This document shows, one piece after another, positions 22,138-33,073 of a stretch of DNA of 64,000 nt. Both the position numbers and the translations under genes were made by a program. This stretch comes from Nitrospira sp. (GTDB lineage Bacteria; Nitrospirota; Nitrospiria; Nitrospirales; Nitrospiraceae). The notes under the pieces were generated by a model. The model ran no database searches. It was not told the DNA's origin and saw only the letters and a program-made list of their open reading frames with translations. The stretch's first letter is position 1; the number at the start of each line of letters is the position of its first letter. The stretch lies in the NCBI GenBank assembly GCA_024331125.1, contig JANDJI010000002.1, forward strand, positions 372,001-436,000. The letters run 5' to 3'.

Positions 22138-22614
22138 ATGCCGACACCGATTACCAAAAAAGGATACGATGCGTTGAAGGCCGAGCTGGACCGGCTGCGA
22201 AAGATCGAGCGTCCTAAGGTGATAGAGGCGATCGCGGAAGCCCGCGCGCACGGGGATCTGAGCGAAAACGCCGAATACGACGCGGCCAAAGAGCGCCAGG
22301 CGTTCATTGAATCGCGAATTTCCGAGATCGAAACCAAGCTGGCCGACGCCCGCGTCGTCGAAATCACGGGGCGAAACAGCGACACGGTGGTGTTCGGCGC
22401 GACCGTGATGGTGATCGAGCAGGAATCGCAGGAGAAAAAACGGTATACGCTCGTGGGCCAGGATGAAGCCGATCTGAAGTTCAACAAGATTTCCGTCCAA
22501 TCCCCGGTCGGCCGCGCGCTCATCGGGAAACGGGTGGGCGATTTCGTGGAGGTGAAGGCCCCGACGAAGACGGTCGAATACGAGGTGGTGGAGATCACAT
22601 TCGAGGACGTCTAG
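22138..22614 (+). CDS. greA: Transcription elongation factor GreA
   Basis: A 158-residue GreA. The N-terminal coiled coil carries the tip sequence ARAHGDLSENAEYDAAKERQ, whose acidic residues reach the RNA polymerase active site, followed by the C-terminal FKBP-like domain (SPVGRALIGKRVGD). It rescues backtracked polymerase. GAGGCGCAG before the ATG at 22138 gives the family length; the longer frame overlaps carB. It is probably cotranscribed with carB. Confidence 0.95.
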   Translation: MPTPITKKGYDALKAELDRLRKIERPKVIEAIAEARAHGDLSENAEYDAAKERQAFIESRISEIETKLADARVVEITGRNSDTVVFGATVMVIEQESQEKKRYTLVGQDEADLKFNKISVQSPVGRALIGKRVGDFVEVKAPTKTVEYEVVEITFEDV

Positions 22615-22615
22615 C

Positions 22616-23491
22616 GTGCCGCCTCCGCGGCCCCTTATCACCCTTCTGTCGGATTTCGGCGTGCGAGACTGGTTTGTGCCGAGCATGAAGGGGGTGATCC
22701 TAAGAATCAATCCCACCGCCTCGATCGTGGATTTGTCGCATGATATTACGCCTCATCGGATCGAAGAGGCCGGATTTTTCCTCGCGTCCTGTATTCGCTA
22801 TTTTCCGGAAGGGACCATCCACGTCGCGGTGGTCGATCCCGGAGTCGGCACAAGTCGGCGGCCGTTGTTGATCTCCACGGGAGTCTCGTTTTTCATCGGT
22901 CCGGACAACGGGTTGTTCAGTGAAATCCTCGAGCAATATCCGAAGGCCGAGGTGCGAAAAATCGACAATCGCGACTATCGGCTGGAGACGGCCGGTTCAA
23001 CCTTCGACGGCCGCGACGTGTTCGCGCCGGCCGCCGCTTGGTTGAGCACGGGGGTGCCGAAGGAATTGTTCGGTCCCGTGATTCACGATCCGGTCCGCCG
23101 CTTCCTGGTGCGTCCGGCGTGGCAGGAGGAATCGCTTTTGGGGCGGGTCGTCTGCGTCGATCACTTCGGGAACCTCATCTCGAATCTGCGCCGTGAAGAC
23201 GTCGATGCCGTGGAGGCCAGGTCTCGGCGATCCGGACTCCTGATTCGAATCGGGGCCTGGGCGATCGACGGGCTTGTCGCCAGCTATGACGAGGGGTCGT
23301 ATGAAATCCCGAAAGCCTTGATCAACAGCAACGGTCACGTCGAAGTGTTTCTCCGAGAGCGCAGCGCCGCGCTTCACTTGCGACTTGGTCTTGGCGACGA
23401 AGTTCGACTCTCGCCCCGCGAGAGAAGCCTGCCTGGTTCGTTCCTGAGCGATCGATCGTTGGCTGGCGAGCGGGATCGATTGGAAGAATGA
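22616..23491 (+). CDS. SAM hydroxide adenosyltransferase (DUF62 family)
   Basis: A 291-residue protein of the DUF62 family, related to fluorinase and chlorinase, which splits S-adenosylmethionine with water-derived hydroxide to adenosine and methionine. The front ITLLSDFGVRDWFVPSMKG, the segment VAVVDPGVGTSRR and the C-domain SYDEGSYEIPKALINSNGHVEV are typical. It starts with GTG two bases after the greA stop. The last 40 residues run into the 3' end of convergent bioA and look like extra tail. Confidence 0.85.
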   Translation: MPPPRPLITLLSDFGVRDWFVPSMKGVILRINPTASIVDLSHDITPHRIEEAGFFLASCIRYFPEGTIHVAVVDPGVGTSRRPLLISTGVSFFIGPDNGLFSEILEQYPKAEVRKIDNRDYRLETAGSTFDGRDVFAPAAAWLSTGVPKELFGPVIHDPVRRFLVRPAWQEESLLGRVVCVDHFGNLISNLRREDVDAVEARSRRSGLLIRIGAWAIDGLVASYDEGSYEIPKALINSNGHVEVFLRERSAALHLRLGLGDEVRLSPRERSLPGSFLSDRSLAGERDRLEE

Positions 23492-24900
23492 CCGGGCTTT
23501 CCAACCGGCCTTGTTTCGTCGGTTCCATCCGGCAAACGTTCGGTGACCGTCTCGATCGCTGAACGGACGATTGCGACCATTCGCTTCAACTCCGAGAGAG
23601 ACACGCTCAGCGGCGGGATCAGCACGATGACGTTGCCCAGCGGACGGAGCAACAAGCCGTTCCGCCTCGCCTCGGCGGCGACTCGGTGACCGATTCTTGC
23701 CGTGATGGGATACGGTTCTTTGGTGAGACGGTCCCGAACCAATTCAATGCCCACCATCAATCCTACTCGTCGAACGTCGCCCACATGCGGGTGGCGGGCC
23801 AAAGGCGCAAGGAGAGCCGTCAAGGCCGAGAGCTTCGGCCTGAGTCGGCTCAGAGTCCGTTCCCTTCGAAAAATACGCAGGTTTTCAAGGGCCACCGCGC
23901 AGCCGAGAGGGTTGCCCGTGTAGCTGTGGCCGTGAAAAAAGGTCTTGAACTCCTCATAGGTCCCTAGGAACGCTTTGTAGATTTCCTCGGTGGTCAGGGT
24001 GGCGGCCAGCGGCATGTAGCCGCCGGTCATGCCTTTGCTGATCGCCATGAGATCCGGCGTGACGGCTTCGTGTTGGCAGGCGAACATCTTCCCGGTTCTG
24101 CCGAAGCCGGTGGCGACTTCATCGGCGATCAGGAGGACGTTGTATGCCGTGCAGAGTTCGCGGATTCGTTTGAGATAGCCGGGCGGATGGGTGATCATGC
24201 CGGCCGCCGCTTGGACCAGCGGTTCAATGACGAAACCGGCCAACTCACGATGCCGGGACTTGAGCAGCCGTTCGATGGGGGCGATGCAGGCCAGATTGCA
24301 CGAGGGGTAGGTAAGCGCGAGCGGGCAGCGATAACAATGGGGCGGTTCGGCCTCGACGGTGGGAAACAAAAGCGGCTTGAATCGGGCATGGAACAGATCG
24401 ATGTTGCCGATGCTGACGGCCCCGATGGTGTCCCCGTGATACGCCAGTTTCAAGTGGAGAAAACTCCGTTTGGGGCCCGCGTCCGGATGCCGTTGCTGCC
24501 AGTATTGGACGGCCATTTTCAAGGCCACTTCAACCGCCGTCGAGCCGTTGTCCGAGTAAAAGACGCGGGTCAGTCCGTCGGGCGCGATGTTGATCAACTC
24601 GCGCGCCAGTTCGATCGCCGGCGGGTTCGAGAGTCCCAAGAACGTCGAATGGGCGATCTTGTCGAGCTGTCGTTTGAGCGCCCGGTCGAGGGCGGGGTGG
24701 CGGTGACCGTGAAGGTTGACCCAGATGGAAGACGTTCCGTCAAGATAGCGACGGCCCGCCGTGTCGATCACGAACGAGCCGCGGCCGCGTTCGATGATGA
24801 GCGGATCGTCCTGCTCCCACTCCTGCATTTGCGTGAAGGGGTGCCAGACGTATCGGCGATCCCATTGCGAAAGCTGTCGAGCGGAGGGAGGTCGTTTCAC
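23374..24900 (-). CDS. bioA: Adenosylmethionine-8-amino-7-oxononanoate aminotransferase
   Basis: A 508-residue PLP aminotransferase that makes 7,8-diaminopelargonate in biotin synthesis, using SAM as amino donor. WHPFTQMQEW near the start is typical of BioA, and the PLP lysine lies in MAISKGMTGGYMPLA. The C-terminus is about 50 residues longer than usual; the excess is rich in Arg, Ser and Pro and overlaps the DUF62 gene. No other bio gene is in the window. Confidence 0.93.
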   Translation of the reverse strand: MKRPPSARQLSQWDRRYVWHPFTQMQEWEQDDPLIIERGRGSFVIDTAGRRYLDGTSSIWVNLHGHRHPALDRALKRQLDKIAHSTFLGLSNPPAIELARELINIAPDGLTRVFYSDNGSTAVEVALKMAVQYWQQRHPDAGPKRSFLHLKLAYHGDTIGAVSIGNIDLFHARFKPLLFPTVEAEPPHCYRCPLALTYPSCNLACIAPIERLLKSRHRELAGFVIEPLVQAAAGMITHPPGYLKRIRELCTAYNVLLIADEVATGFGRTGKMFACQHEAVTPDLMAISKGMTGGYMPLAATLTTEEIYKAFLGTYEEFKTFFHGHSYTGNPLGCAVALENLRIFRRERTLSRLRPKLSALTALLAPLARHPHVGDVRRVGLMVGIELVRDRLTKEPYPITARIGHRVAAEARRNGLLLRPLGNVIVLIPPLSVSLSELKRMVAIVRSAIETVTERLPDGTDETRPVGKPGHSSNRSRSPANDRSLRNEPGRLLSRGESRTSSPRPSRK

Positions 24901-25050
24901 GATTCGTACGGATGATTGAAAGAAGCGCCCTCGGTCATGCGAGAGTCGTCGATCGCGCGCATTGCGGGACAGGCGCTGATCCGCTTGATGCTTGAGCGGT
25001 GACGAAACTGTCGGACGGCGTGGCGCGGATTATACGGGGCGGGCGTCGTT

Positions 25051-25079
25051 TTGACAACCTGCCGAGCACCCTCTATAAT
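25051..25079 (+). promoter_or_regulatory. Consensus sigma-70 promoter for lepA
   Basis: TTGACA (25051-25056) and TATAAT (25074-25079) are both perfect and separated by 17 bases, 30 bases before the lepA start. The rest of 24901-25050 shows no gene. Confidence 0.85.
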
Positions 25080-25108
25080 ACCGCCGCTTCACAGAAACGA
25101 GCTGGGAT

Positions 25109-26908
25109 TTGCAAAGCCTTATACGCAATTTCTCGATTATCGCCCATATCGATCACGGCAAATCAACCCTCGCTGACCGGTTCCTCGAAGCCACAGGCGC
25201 AGTGACGGCCCGAGAGGCCAAAGAGCAGATTCTCGATGCCATGGATCTGGAGCGGGAACGTGGCATTACGATCAAGGCGCACGCGGTGGCGATCCGGTAT
25301 AAAGCCAAGGACGGGAAGATCTACGCGCTGCATTTGATCGATACGCCAGGCCATGTCGATTTCACGTACGAGGTATCCAGGAGCTTGGCGGCCTGCGAAG
25401 GGTCCTTGCTGCTGGTCGATGCGACGCAAGGGGTGCAGGCGCAGACGATCGCCAACGTCAATTTGGCCATGGCGAACAAACACGTCATCATTCCCGTGAT
25501 CAACAAGATCGACCTGGCCAGCGCGGACGTCGAGGGCACCAAACAGTCCATTTCCGAGGTCTTGATGCTGGATTCGGCCGAAGCCATTCCGATCAGCGCC
25601 AAAGAAGGTCGTGGAGTGCCGGAGGTGCTGGAAGCGATCATCGAGCGGATTCCTCCTCCGTCCGGCGATCCGGACGGTCCGCTGAAGGCGCTGATTTTCG
25701 ATTCGTGGTTCGACAACTATCAAGGCGTCATCGTCCTGATTCGCGTCGTGGACGGTTCCGTGCGCCCCGGCATGAAAATCAAAGTCATGTCGAACAATCG
25801 CTTGTTCGAGGTGACGGAGGTCGGCCAGTTTACCCCCAAGCGGGTCAAGAAATCCGAACTTGTGACGGGGGAAGTCGGGTACTTGTGCGCCAACATGAAG
25901 GAAGTCGCGGACGTCAAGATCGGCGACACCATCACCGACGCGGCGAGACCGGCGGCGGAACCGCTGCCGGGGTACAAAGAGGTCAAGCCGCTGGTCTTTT
26001 GCGGGCTGTATTCGACCGATACGGCGAAGTATGAGGATTTGCGCGACGCGCTGCTGAAGTTGCGGCTCAATGATTCGTCGTTCGTGTACGAACCGGAAAC
26101 CTCGCTGGCGCTGGGATTCGGATTTCGATGCGGATTTTTGGGGTTGCTTCACATGGAGATCATCCAGGAGCGTCTTGAGCGGGAATACGGGCTGTCGCTC
26201 ATCACCACGGCGCCGACCGTGGTCTATCGGGTGACGACGACGAAAGGACAGGTGCTGGAGATCGACAATCCCGCCGAATTGCCTCCTCCCCATTTGATCG
26301 AACGATTCGAAGAGCCGTTCATTTTGGTCACGATCATCACGCCGGAACGGTACATGGGCGCCATTCTCCAACTCTGTCAGGAACGGCGCGGGATCCAGCG
26401 AAGCATTCAGTTTCTCGATCCGACCCGCGTGATGATCGGGTACGAGCTGCCGCTGAACGAGGTCATTTTGGATTTCTATGACAAGCTGAAATCCCGCACG
26501 CAAGGCTACGCCTCGCTGGACTATGAGATGTTGGGCTATCGGGAATCCGATCTGGTCAAGCTCGACATTTTGTTGAACGGAGAAGCCGTGGACGCCTTGT
26601 CGTTCATTACGCATCGAGAGCGAGCCTATCCTCGAGGCCGGCAGTTGGTGGAAAAGATGAAAGAGTTGATTCCCCGCCAGATGTTCGAAATCGCCGTTCA
26701 GGCTGCCATCGGCAACAAAATCATCGCGCGGGAAACCATCGGTGCCATGAAAAAGAACGTCACCGCCAAGTGCTACGGCGGAGACATCACGCGGAAACGC
26801 AAGTTACTGGAAAAGCAAAAAGAAGGCAAAAAGCGGATGAAGGCCGTCGGGAGCGTGGAAGTGCCGCAGGAAGCCTTTCTGGCGATTCTTCGAGTCGGGG
26901 ACGAATGA
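25109..26908 (+). CDS. lepA: Elongation factor 4 (LepA)
   Basis: A 599-residue translational GTPase that acts on stalled or mispositioned ribosomes. The GTPase domain has [18 protein letters not shown] and NKIDL. Domains II, III and V and the LepA-specific C-terminal domain (ending [15 protein letters not shown]) follow, at full family length. The start is TTG at 25109, giving the typical opening [17 protein letters not shown] perfect promoter lies just upstream, and the stop overlaps the lepB start. Confidence 0.97.
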   Translation: MQSLIRNFSIIAHIDHGKSTLADRFLEATGAVTAREAKEQILDAMDLERERGITIKAHAVAIRYKAKDGKIYALHLIDTPGHVDFTYEVSRSLAACEGSLLLVDATQGVQAQTIANVNLAMANKHVIIPVINKIDLASADVEGTKQSISEVLMLDSAEAIPISAKEGRGVPEVLEAIIERIPPPSGDPDGPLKALIFDSWFDNYQGVIVLIRVVDGSVRPGMKIKVMSNNRLFEVTEVGQFTPKRVKKSELVTGEVGYLCANMKEVADVKIGDTITDAARPAAEPLPGYKEVKPLVFCGLYSTDTAKYEDLRDALLKLRLNDSSFVYEPETSLALGFGFRCGFLGLLHMEIIQERLEREYGLSLITTAPTVVYRVTTTKGQVLEIDNPAELPPPHLIERFEEPFILVTIITPERYMGAILQLCQERRGIQRSIQFLDPTRVMIGYELPLNEVILDFYDKLKSRTQGYASLDYEMLGYRESDLVKLDILLNGEAVDALSFITHRERAYPRGRQLVEKMKELIPRQMFEIAVQAAIGNKIIARETIGAMKKNVTAKCYGGDITRKRKLLEKQKEGKKRMKAVGSVEVPQEAFLAILRVGDE

Positions 26909-27672
26909 GCGCCGATCGCAATCAAGCCGACGTCGACAAAATGTCCGGCTCCGCGAACGGTGATCCGCCTCTTCCCGCGGCCAAGGCGACGGAGCACGGA
27001 ACGGATCGCGCCGGGCACAAGTCGATCATCCGCGAGTACACCGAGGCGATCATCGTCGCCATGCTGCTCGCGTTTACGATCCGGGTCTTCGTGGTGCAGG
27101 CGTTCAAGATTCCGTCCGGTTCGATGATTCCGACCTTGCTGATCGGCGACCATATCTTGGTGAGCAAGCTCTCCTACGGCCTGCAGTGGCCGTCGGACTG
27201 CAAGCTGCAATGGAACGTTCCCCCCGTCAATTGCTATACGTCCCGGACGTTGGTCGAGTTCGGCAAGCCGCAGCGCGGCGACATCATCGTGTTTCGGTTT
27301 CCCGAAGACGAAGAAAAGGATTTCATCAAGCGCATCGTCGGACTTCCCGGCGATACGGTGCAGATTCGGAACAAAGTCGTGCTCGTCAACGGTCAACCGC
27401 TCGACGACAGGGCCTTTACCCAGCGGGTCGATCCCAGTATTATCGACGGCACGATTAATCCGCGCGACAATTTCGGTCCCGTGACGGTTCCCGAAGGGTC
27501 CTACTTCGTCATGGGCGACAACCGTGATCAGAGCCTCGACAGCCGGTTCTGGGGGTACGTGCGGGAGGAGAAAATTCGAGGCAAGGCCTTCCGCATCTAT
27601 TGGTCATGGAACGGGCAGGGAAATTGGACCGAATGGGTCCGATGGGAGCGATTGGGCAAGGCCATTCGATAG
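26905..27672 (+). CDS. lepB: Signal peptidase I
   Basis: A 255-residue membrane protease that removes signal peptides. One membrane segment ([19 protein letters not shown]) precedes the catalytic serine in [10 protein letters not shown]; the catalytic lysine is in [12 protein letters not shown], and [14 protein letters not shown] is box E. A short insert with two cysteines ([12 protein letters not shown]) may form a disulfide. The start ATG overlaps the lepA stop (ATGA), so the pair is coupled. Confidence 0.95.
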   Translation: MSADRNQADVDKMSGSANGDPPLPAAKATEHGTDRAGHKSIIREYTEAIIVAMLLAFTIRVFVVQAFKIPSGSMIPTLLIGDHILVSKLSYGLQWPSDCKLQWNVPPVNCYTSRTLVEFGKPQRGDIIVFRFPEDEEKDFIKRIVGLPGDTVQIRNKVVLVNGQPLDDRAFTQRVDPSIIDGTINPRDNFGPVTVPEGSYFVMGDNRDQSLDSRFWGYVREEKIRGKAFRIYWSWNGQGNWTEWVRWERLGKAIR

Positions 27673-27698
27673 GGCGGTCCGAAGGGATGGTGAGGACG

Positions 27699-28703
27699 AT
27701 GGAAGCGAGCGATGAGAAAGAGCCGACACCACGGATGTTGCGCCGGTACATCCAACGATTTCCCCAGGCCTCCGTTCTCGTCGTGGGGGACCTGATTCTC
27801 GACCATTACGTCATCGGCAAGGTCAGCCGCATCTCCCCCGAGGCGCCGGTTCCCGTCGTTCATGTGGAATCCGAGTCCGTTCGCTTGGGAGGCGCCGCCA
27901 ACGTGTTCAACAATATCCTGGCCTTGGGGGGAAAGGCCGATATCTGCGGCGTGATCGGGGCGGATGAAAGCGGGCGGCTCCTGCTGAAAGAGCTCGGGGG
28001 GAAACGATCCGGGCGCGGGGGGGTGGTGATCGATCAGGACCGCCCCACCACCAGAAAAAGCCGGGTCATCGCCCATAACCAACAGGTCGTCCGATACGAC
28101 ATTGAAGCACGGCGTGAACTCAAGGCGCCGCTCCAACGGAGGCTCCTGCGCTATGTCGAATCGCGCTTGCGGGAACTGTCGTGCCTCGTGGTGTCCGACT
28201 ATGCCAAGGGCGTCGTCTCGGCTTCTCTGATGTCCGAGCTGACCAGGCTGGCTGCGTTGCGAAGGGTTCCCATCATCGTCGATCCGAAGGTCGAGCATTT
28301 CGGGTTTTATAAGGGCGTGACGGTCGTGACGCCGAATCACCTTGAGGCCGTTCAGGCATCCGGATTGCACCGCGACGACGATCAGGCGATCAACGAAGCC
28401 GGCGCCGTGATTCGGCAACGACTCGGTTGTCAGTCCGTGTTGATCACGCGCGGCGAAAGAGGCATGAGTTTGTACGAGGGCGACGGCGCCTCGTGGCATT
28501 TGCCGACCAAGGCCAGGCAGGTCTACGACGTCACCGGCGCCGGCGACACGGTCATCGGTACGCTGGCGTTGGCGTTGTCCGCCGGCGCGAGCGTCAGGCA
28601 CGGGGCCATGTTGGCGAATCACGCGGCAGGTATCGTGGTGGGGATGGTCGGGACCGCGACGGTCTCTCCGGAGCAACTCATGGAAGCGGTGGAACATGGG
28701 TAA
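27699..28703 (+). CDS. rfaE1: D-glycero-beta-D-manno-heptose-7-phosphate kinase (RfaE domain I)
   Basis: A 334-residue PfkB-family kinase that phosphorylates heptose 7-phosphate for ADP-heptose and the LPS inner core. VLVVGDLILDHYVIGKVSRISPEAPVPVV is diagnostic in part, and the catalytic aspartate lies in VTGAGDTVIG. The second, nucleotidyltransferase half of HldE is missing, so a separate RfaE2 is expected elsewhere. GTGAGG five bases before ATG 27699 supports that start. The end overlaps kdsB by eight bases. Confidence 0.9.
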   Translation: MEASDEKEPTPRMLRRYIQRFPQASVLVVGDLILDHYVIGKVSRISPEAPVPVVHVESESVRLGGAANVFNNILALGGKADICGVIGADESGRLLLKELGGKRSGRGGVVIDQDRPTTRKSRVIAHNQQVVRYDIEARRELKAPLQRRLLRYVESRLRELSCLVVSDYAKGVVSASLMSELTRLAALRRVPIIVDPKVEHFGFYKGVTVVTPNHLEAVQASGLHRDDDQAINEAGAVIRQRLGCQSVLITRGERGMSLYEGDGASWHLPTKARQVYDVTGAGDTVIGTLALALSAGASVRHGAMLANHAAGIVVGMVGTATVSPEQLMEAVEHG

Positions 28704-29484
28704 TGCGCGTCCCATCACCGTCGTCATTCCCGCGCGGTACGGCTCGTCACGATTCCCAGGCAAACCGCTGATTCTGCTCAACGGCAAGCCGATGATCCAA
28801 CATGTGTATGAACAGGCGGCGGCCTGCGACCTCGTGTCCGACGTCATGGTGGCGACGGACGACGAACGGATCAAACAGGCGGTCGAGCGGTTCAACGGAC
28901 GCGTGGTCATGACGAACGGAGACTACCGCACGGGCACCGATCGAGTCGCGGCGGTGGCGCGCATGTTCGCAGGTGACCTGTTCGTGAACCTGCAAGGCGA
29001 TGAGATTCTCTTGAGCCCCAAACTGCTGAACGATCTGATCGATCCGTTCATCCGAAGCAACGCCGAGATGGGCACGTTGAAGCGGGTGATGGATACGACG
29101 GACGATCTGCACAACCCGGCCGTGGTCAAGGTGGTGACGGATTCGCGCGGCGACGCCCTTTATTTCTCTCGGGCGCCGATTCCCGTCGTGCGCGATGATC
29201 CGGATCGTCGGGTCGTCGGCGGATTGCACTATATCCATCTGGGGCTGTACATGTATAAGCGAGAGACGCTGTTCAAGCTGGCGTCCCTGCCGACCGGCTC
29301 TTTGGAAGACGCCGAGAAACTGGAACAGTTGCGGGCTCTGGAACACGGCATTCGTATCAGGGTATGGGAAACCAAACATGCGTCGTTGCGGGTCGATCGG
29401 CCGGATGACGTGTCCTTGGTCGCCGAGAGGCTGCGCGAATTCGAGATCGTCAAGCGGGAAATTCAACTGAGAAATCCCGCGTGA
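28696..29484 (+). CDS. kdsB: 3-deoxy-manno-octulosonate cytidylyltransferase
   Basis: A 262-residue CMP-Kdo synthetase that activates Kdo for LPS assembly. It opens VVIPARYGSSRFPGKPL, the CTP-binding signature, followed by ATDDERI and the segment YFSRAPIP, then HLGLYMYKRETL. It overlaps the end of rfaE1 and lies in a block with pyrG (source of CTP), kdsA and kdsD. Confidence 0.95.
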   Translation: MGNARPITVVIPARYGSSRFPGKPLILLNGKPMIQHVYEQAAACDLVSDVMVATDDERIKQAVERFNGRVVMTNGDYRTGTDRVAAVARMFAGDLFVNLQGDEILLSPKLLNDLIDPFIRSNAEMGTLKRVMDTTDDLHNPAVVKVVTDSRGDALYFSRAPIPVVRDDPDRRVVGGLHYIHLGLYMYKRETLFKLASLPTGSLEDAEKLEQLRALEHGIRIRVWETKHASLRVDRPDDVSLVAERLREFEIVKREIQLRNPA

Positions 29485-29538
29485 GGCGGTGTGAATGAAG
29501 AACGGATGCCCGCAGTCAGAGCGGCGAGGGAGGCAGCC

Positions 29539-31140
29539 ATGAGCAAATTTATTTTTGTGACGGGCGGGGTCGTATCCTCCTTGGGGAAAGGATTGGCTTC
29601 GGCGTCCATCGGCAACCTGCTCGAAAGCCGCGGGTTGAAGGTCACGTTTTTGAAGCTCGATCCGTACATCAACGTCGATCCGGGGACGATGAATCCCTAT
29701 CAGCATGGTGAAGTATACGTGACGGACGACGGGGCCGAGACCGATCTGGATTTGGGGCACTATGAGCGGTTTACCTCGTTGTCGCTCACGAAGGAGAACA
29801 ATTACACGACCGGGCGGATCTATCACTCGGTCATCATGAAAGAACGGCGCGGAGATTATCTCGGCGGCACGGTGCAAGTAGTGCCGCACGTGACGGACGA
29901 GATCAAACATGTGATCACCTGTATCGCCGAAGACAAGGACGTCACCATCGTCGAGATCGGCGGCACGGTGGGCGACATCGAGAGCCTGCCGTTTCTCGAA
30001 GCCATTCGGCAGTTGCCCTATGACGTGGGTCGTGACAACGTGCTGTACGTCCACCTCACGTTGGTGCCGTACATCAGCGCCGCCGGTGAACTCAAGACCA
30101 AGCCGACCCAGCACTCGGTCAACAAGCTGCGCGAAATCGGTATCCAACCCAACATTCTGCTGTGCCGGACCGATCGGTATCTGCCGCCGGAGCTGAAGAG
30201 CAAGATCGCCCTGTTCTGCAACGTCGAAAAAGACGCCGTCATCACCGCCAAAGACGTCGAAACGATTTATGAAGTCCCCATCGTCTTTCGGAAGGAAGGA
30301 CTGGACGAGTTGATCGTTCGCCTCCTCCACCTGGAAGCGGGTCAGCCGAATCTCCGCGAGTGGGACGCGATGGTTCAGAAGATCAAGCGGCCCAAACACG
30401 AGGTCTCGATCGCGCTGGTGGGCAAGTACGTGGGACTGAAGGAATGTTACAAGAGCCTGGGGGAAGCGCTTGTTCATGGAGGGATCGATCACGAGACGAA
30501 AGTCAACGTCGTTTGGATCGAGTCCGAAGACGTTGAGCGATCGGGAACGGAACGGCTGTTGCGCGAGGCCGACGGCATTCTCATTCCCGGAGGGTTCGGG
30601 ACGCGCGGCATCGAGGGCAAGGTTGCGGCGATCACCTATGCGCGGGAACGAAAGATCCCGTTTCTGGGCTTGTGCCTGGGCATGCAGTGCGCGGCGATCG
30701 AGTTCGCCCGCAACGTGGCCGGGCTGGCCGGCGCCAACAGCGCCGAGTTCGACGAGCACACTCCCTATCCGGTCGTGCATTTGATGCCCGATCAGCATGG
30801 AATCAGCGACAAGGGCGGCACGATGCGCCTGGGCGCGTATCCGTGCAAACTCGGCGAGGGCACGCTCGCCCAGAAAATGTACGGAGTGGACGAAGTGCGC
30901 GAACGCCACCGCCACCGGTACGAATTCAACAATGCCTATCGCGAGCGGTTGACGGCGAAGGGGCTCGTGCTGAGCGGCTTGTCTCCCGACGGTCGGCTGG
31001 TCGAGATCATCGAATTGAAGGACCATCCCTGGTTCTTGGGAACCCAGTTCCATCCGGAATATAATTCTCGTCCCCATCGCCCCCACCCGTTGTTCAGCGG
31101 ATTCGTGGGCGCGGCGTTGCAGAGAAAGCTGGGGCGCTAG
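29539..31140 (+). CDS. pyrG: CTP synthase
   Basis: A 533-residue CTP synthase that aminates UTP using glutamine. The synthetase domain opens [16 protein letters not shown]. The glutamine amidotransferase domain carries the nucleophile in LGLCLGMQ and the late catalytic pair in FHPEYNS. GGGAGGCAG before ATG 29539 sets the start. Placement between kdsB and kdsA links CTP supply with CMP-Kdo formation. Confidence 0.97.
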   Translation: MSKFIFVTGGVVSSLGKGLASASIGNLLESRGLKVTFLKLDPYINVDPGTMNPYQHGEVYVTDDGAETDLDLGHYERFTSLSLTKENNYTTGRIYHSVIMKERRGDYLGGTVQVVPHVTDEIKHVITCIAEDKDVTIVEIGGTVGDIESLPFLEAIRQLPYDVGRDNVLYVHLTLVPYISAAGELKTKPTQHSVNKLREIGIQPNILLCRTDRYLPPELKSKIALFCNVEKDAVITAKDVETIYEVPIVFRKEGLDELIVRLLHLEAGQPNLREWDAMVQKIKRPKHEVSIALVGKYVGLKECYKSLGEALVHGGIDHETKVNVVWIESEDVERSGTERLLREADGILIPGGFGTRGIEGKVAAITYARERKIPFLGLCLGMQCAAIEFARNVAGLAGANSAEFDEHTPYPVVHLMPDQHGISDKGGTMRLGAYPCKLGEGTLAQKMYGVDEVRERHRHRYEFNNAYRERLTAKGLVLSGLSPDGRLVEIIELKDHPWFLGTQFHPEYNSRPHRPHPLFSGFVGAALQRKLGR

Positions 31141-31232
31141 AGCGAAGGTCGGGGCCGAGGCCGCGACGCCGGTCAAGAAGCGGACGACGTTCCGCCCCGT
31201 TCCACCACGATCGAAGTCGGAGCAGAACCGCC

Positions 31233-32060
31233 ATGGCGCACCTCGTTGCAATCGGTTCTATTATGGTCGGGCCTGGGCGGCCGCCTTTCTTGATCGCCGG
31301 TCCCTGTGTGATCGAAAGCGAACAGTTGGCGATGGAGACGGCGGGACGGGTGGCGGAGATCGCCCGATCGCTGGGGATGCCGTACGTATTCAAGTCGTCG
31401 TTCGACAAGGCGAATCGCACATCGATTTCGTCATTCCGCGGACCCGGATTGGAAAAGGGGCTGGCCGTTTTGGCGCGAGTGAAGACGGAGATCGGCGTTC
31501 CCGTCTTGACGGACGTGCACACTGAGCAACAGGCGACGGAGGCGGGGACGGTCGTGGACGTGCTCCAAATTCCGGCGTTCCTGTGCCGGCAAACCGATCT
31601 GTTGATCGCGGCAGCGAACACCGGCAGGGTAGTCAACGTGAAGAAGGGGCAGTTTCTTTCCCCCGCCGAAATGGAAAATGTGGTAAAAAAAGTCGAGGAA
31701 TGCGGCAGCCGCCGCTTGCTGCTGACCGAGCGGGGATCGTCGTTCGGGTACAACAACCTCGTGGTGGACATGCGGTCCTTTCCCATCATGCGGCGGTTCG
31801 GGTATCCCGTCGTGTTCGATGCGACCCATAGTGTGCAGTTGCCCGGCGGCGGCGGCACTAAATCGAGCGGCCAGCGGGAGTTCGTGGAGCCGCTCGCCTG
31901 CGCCGCGGCGGGAGCCGGCGTCGATGGGTTTTTTATGGAAGTGCATCCCGATCCGGACCGCGCCTTGTCGGATGGACCGAACATGGTGCCGTTGCATCAA
32001 TTGAAAACGCTGCTGGAGCGGGTCTTGCGGGTATGGAACGCGGCAAATCGAGAAAACTAG
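31233..32060 (+). CDS. kdsA: 3-deoxy-8-phosphooctulonate synthase
   Basis: A 275-residue enzyme that condenses arabinose 5-phosphate with phosphoenolpyruvate to Kdo 8-phosphate. Family segments include [46 protein letters not shown] and DATHSVQ. It follows pyrG by 92 bases, and its stop lies 11 bases before the start chosen for kdsD. Confidence 0.95.
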   Translation: MAHLVAIGSIMVGPGRPPFLIAGPCVIESEQLAMETAGRVAEIARSLGMPYVFKSSFDKANRTSISSFRGPGLEKGLAVLARVKTEIGVPVLTDVHTEQQATEAGTVVDVLQIPAFLCRQTDLLIAAANTGRVVNVKKGQFLSPAEMENVVKKVEECGSRRLLLTERGSSFGYNNLVVDMRSFPIMRRFGYPVVFDATHSVQLPGGGGTKSSGQREFVEPLACAAAGAGVDGFFMEVHPDPDRALSDGPNMVPLHQLKTLLERVLRVWNAANREN

Positions 32061-32071
32061 AGTCATCCGCC

Positions 32072-33073
32072 ATGCCGGTCTCGTCGTCGGTGTCGAACGG
32101 TAGCGGGCGTTCGGAGAGTCTTGAAGAAGGCAAGCGCGTGCTTGAGATCGAGGCCCGCGCCGTGCTTGCCCTCATCGATCGACTGGATGAAACGTTCGTC
32201 CGGGCCGTTGATGTGCTGGAGCGGTGCGAGGGCAAGGTCGTGGTCTGCGGCATGGGCAAATCCGGTCTCATCGGTCAAAAGATCGCCGCGACACTTGCGA
32301 GCACCGGTACGCCTTCGTTCTTTGTCCACCCGGCCGAAGGGGTGCATGGGGATCTCGGCATGTTGGCGCGGGGGGACGCGCTGATCGCCATTTCCAACAG
32401 CGGAGAGACGCAGGAATTGCTTCAAGTGCTGCCGTATGTCGAGCGGATGGGGATGCCGGTGATCGCGCTGACGGGGCGGATGAATTCCACGCTGGCCAAA
32501 CACGCCGATGTGGCGTTGGATGTATCGGTGGCGGAAGAAGCCTGTCCATTGGGATTGGCTCCCACCGCCAGCACCACCGCCACCCTGGCCATGGGCGATG
32601 CGCTCGCCGTCGCGCTGCTGCAGAGGCGCGGCTTCAAACGAGAGGACTTTGCGCTGTTTCATCCGGGCGGGACGCTCGGCCGTCGGCTGCTCGTCACGGT
32701 CAAGGATCTCATGCACGCCGGATCGGCCGTCCCGAAGGTCAAGGAATCCACGGCGGGCATGGCAGCCATTTTGGAAATGACGGAGAAGAAGCTCGGCATG
32801 ACCACCGTCGTGGACGAACATGACGAATTGGTCGGCGTCATCACCGACGGCGACGTGCGGCGGTTCCTCCAGCGGGGAGGAGACGTCGTCCATGCGACGG
32901 CGAAAGACTTGAGCACGGGGAATCCCAAAACGATCGGGCCGGATGAGTTGGCGGCGAAAGCGGTCGAAATCATGGAACGGTTTTCAATCACCACGCTCGT
33001 CGTAACGGCCGGAGATCGCCGCATCCTGGGCGTGATCCACCTGCACGATCTCCTCAAAAACGGAATCGTATGA
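32072..33073 (+). CDS. kdsD: Arabinose-5-phosphate isomerase
   Basis: A 333-residue KdsD/KpsF isomerase that converts ribulose 5-phosphate to arabinose 5-phosphate, the first step toward Kdo. The SIS domain (VVVCGMGKSGLIGQKIAATLAST, ISNSGETQELL) is followed by two CBS domains (from about residue 205, ending LGVIHLHDLL). The start is uncertain: an upstream ATG at 32033 inside kdsA is possible. The stop overlaps the pgsA ATG. Confidence 0.93.
   Translation: MPVSSSVSNGSGRSESLEEGKRVLEIEARAVLALIDRLDETFVRAVDVLERCEGKVVVCGMGKSGLIGQKIAATLASTGTPSFFVHPAEGVHGDLGMLARGDALIAISNSGETQELLQVLPYVERMGMPVIALTGRMNSTLAKHADVALDVSVAEEACPLGLAPTASTTATLAMGDALAVALLQRRGFKREDFALFHPGGTLGRRLLVTVKDLMHAGSAVPKVKESTAGMAAILEMTEKKLGMTTVVDEHDELVGVITDGDVRRFLQRGGDVVHATAKDLSTGNPKTIGPDELAAKAVEIMERFSITTLVVTAGDRRILGVIHLHDLLKNGIV

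Noticed and set aside
28747..31251. 834-codon minus-strand frame
   Set aside because: Antisense to kdsB and pyrG; composition of an antisense shadow.
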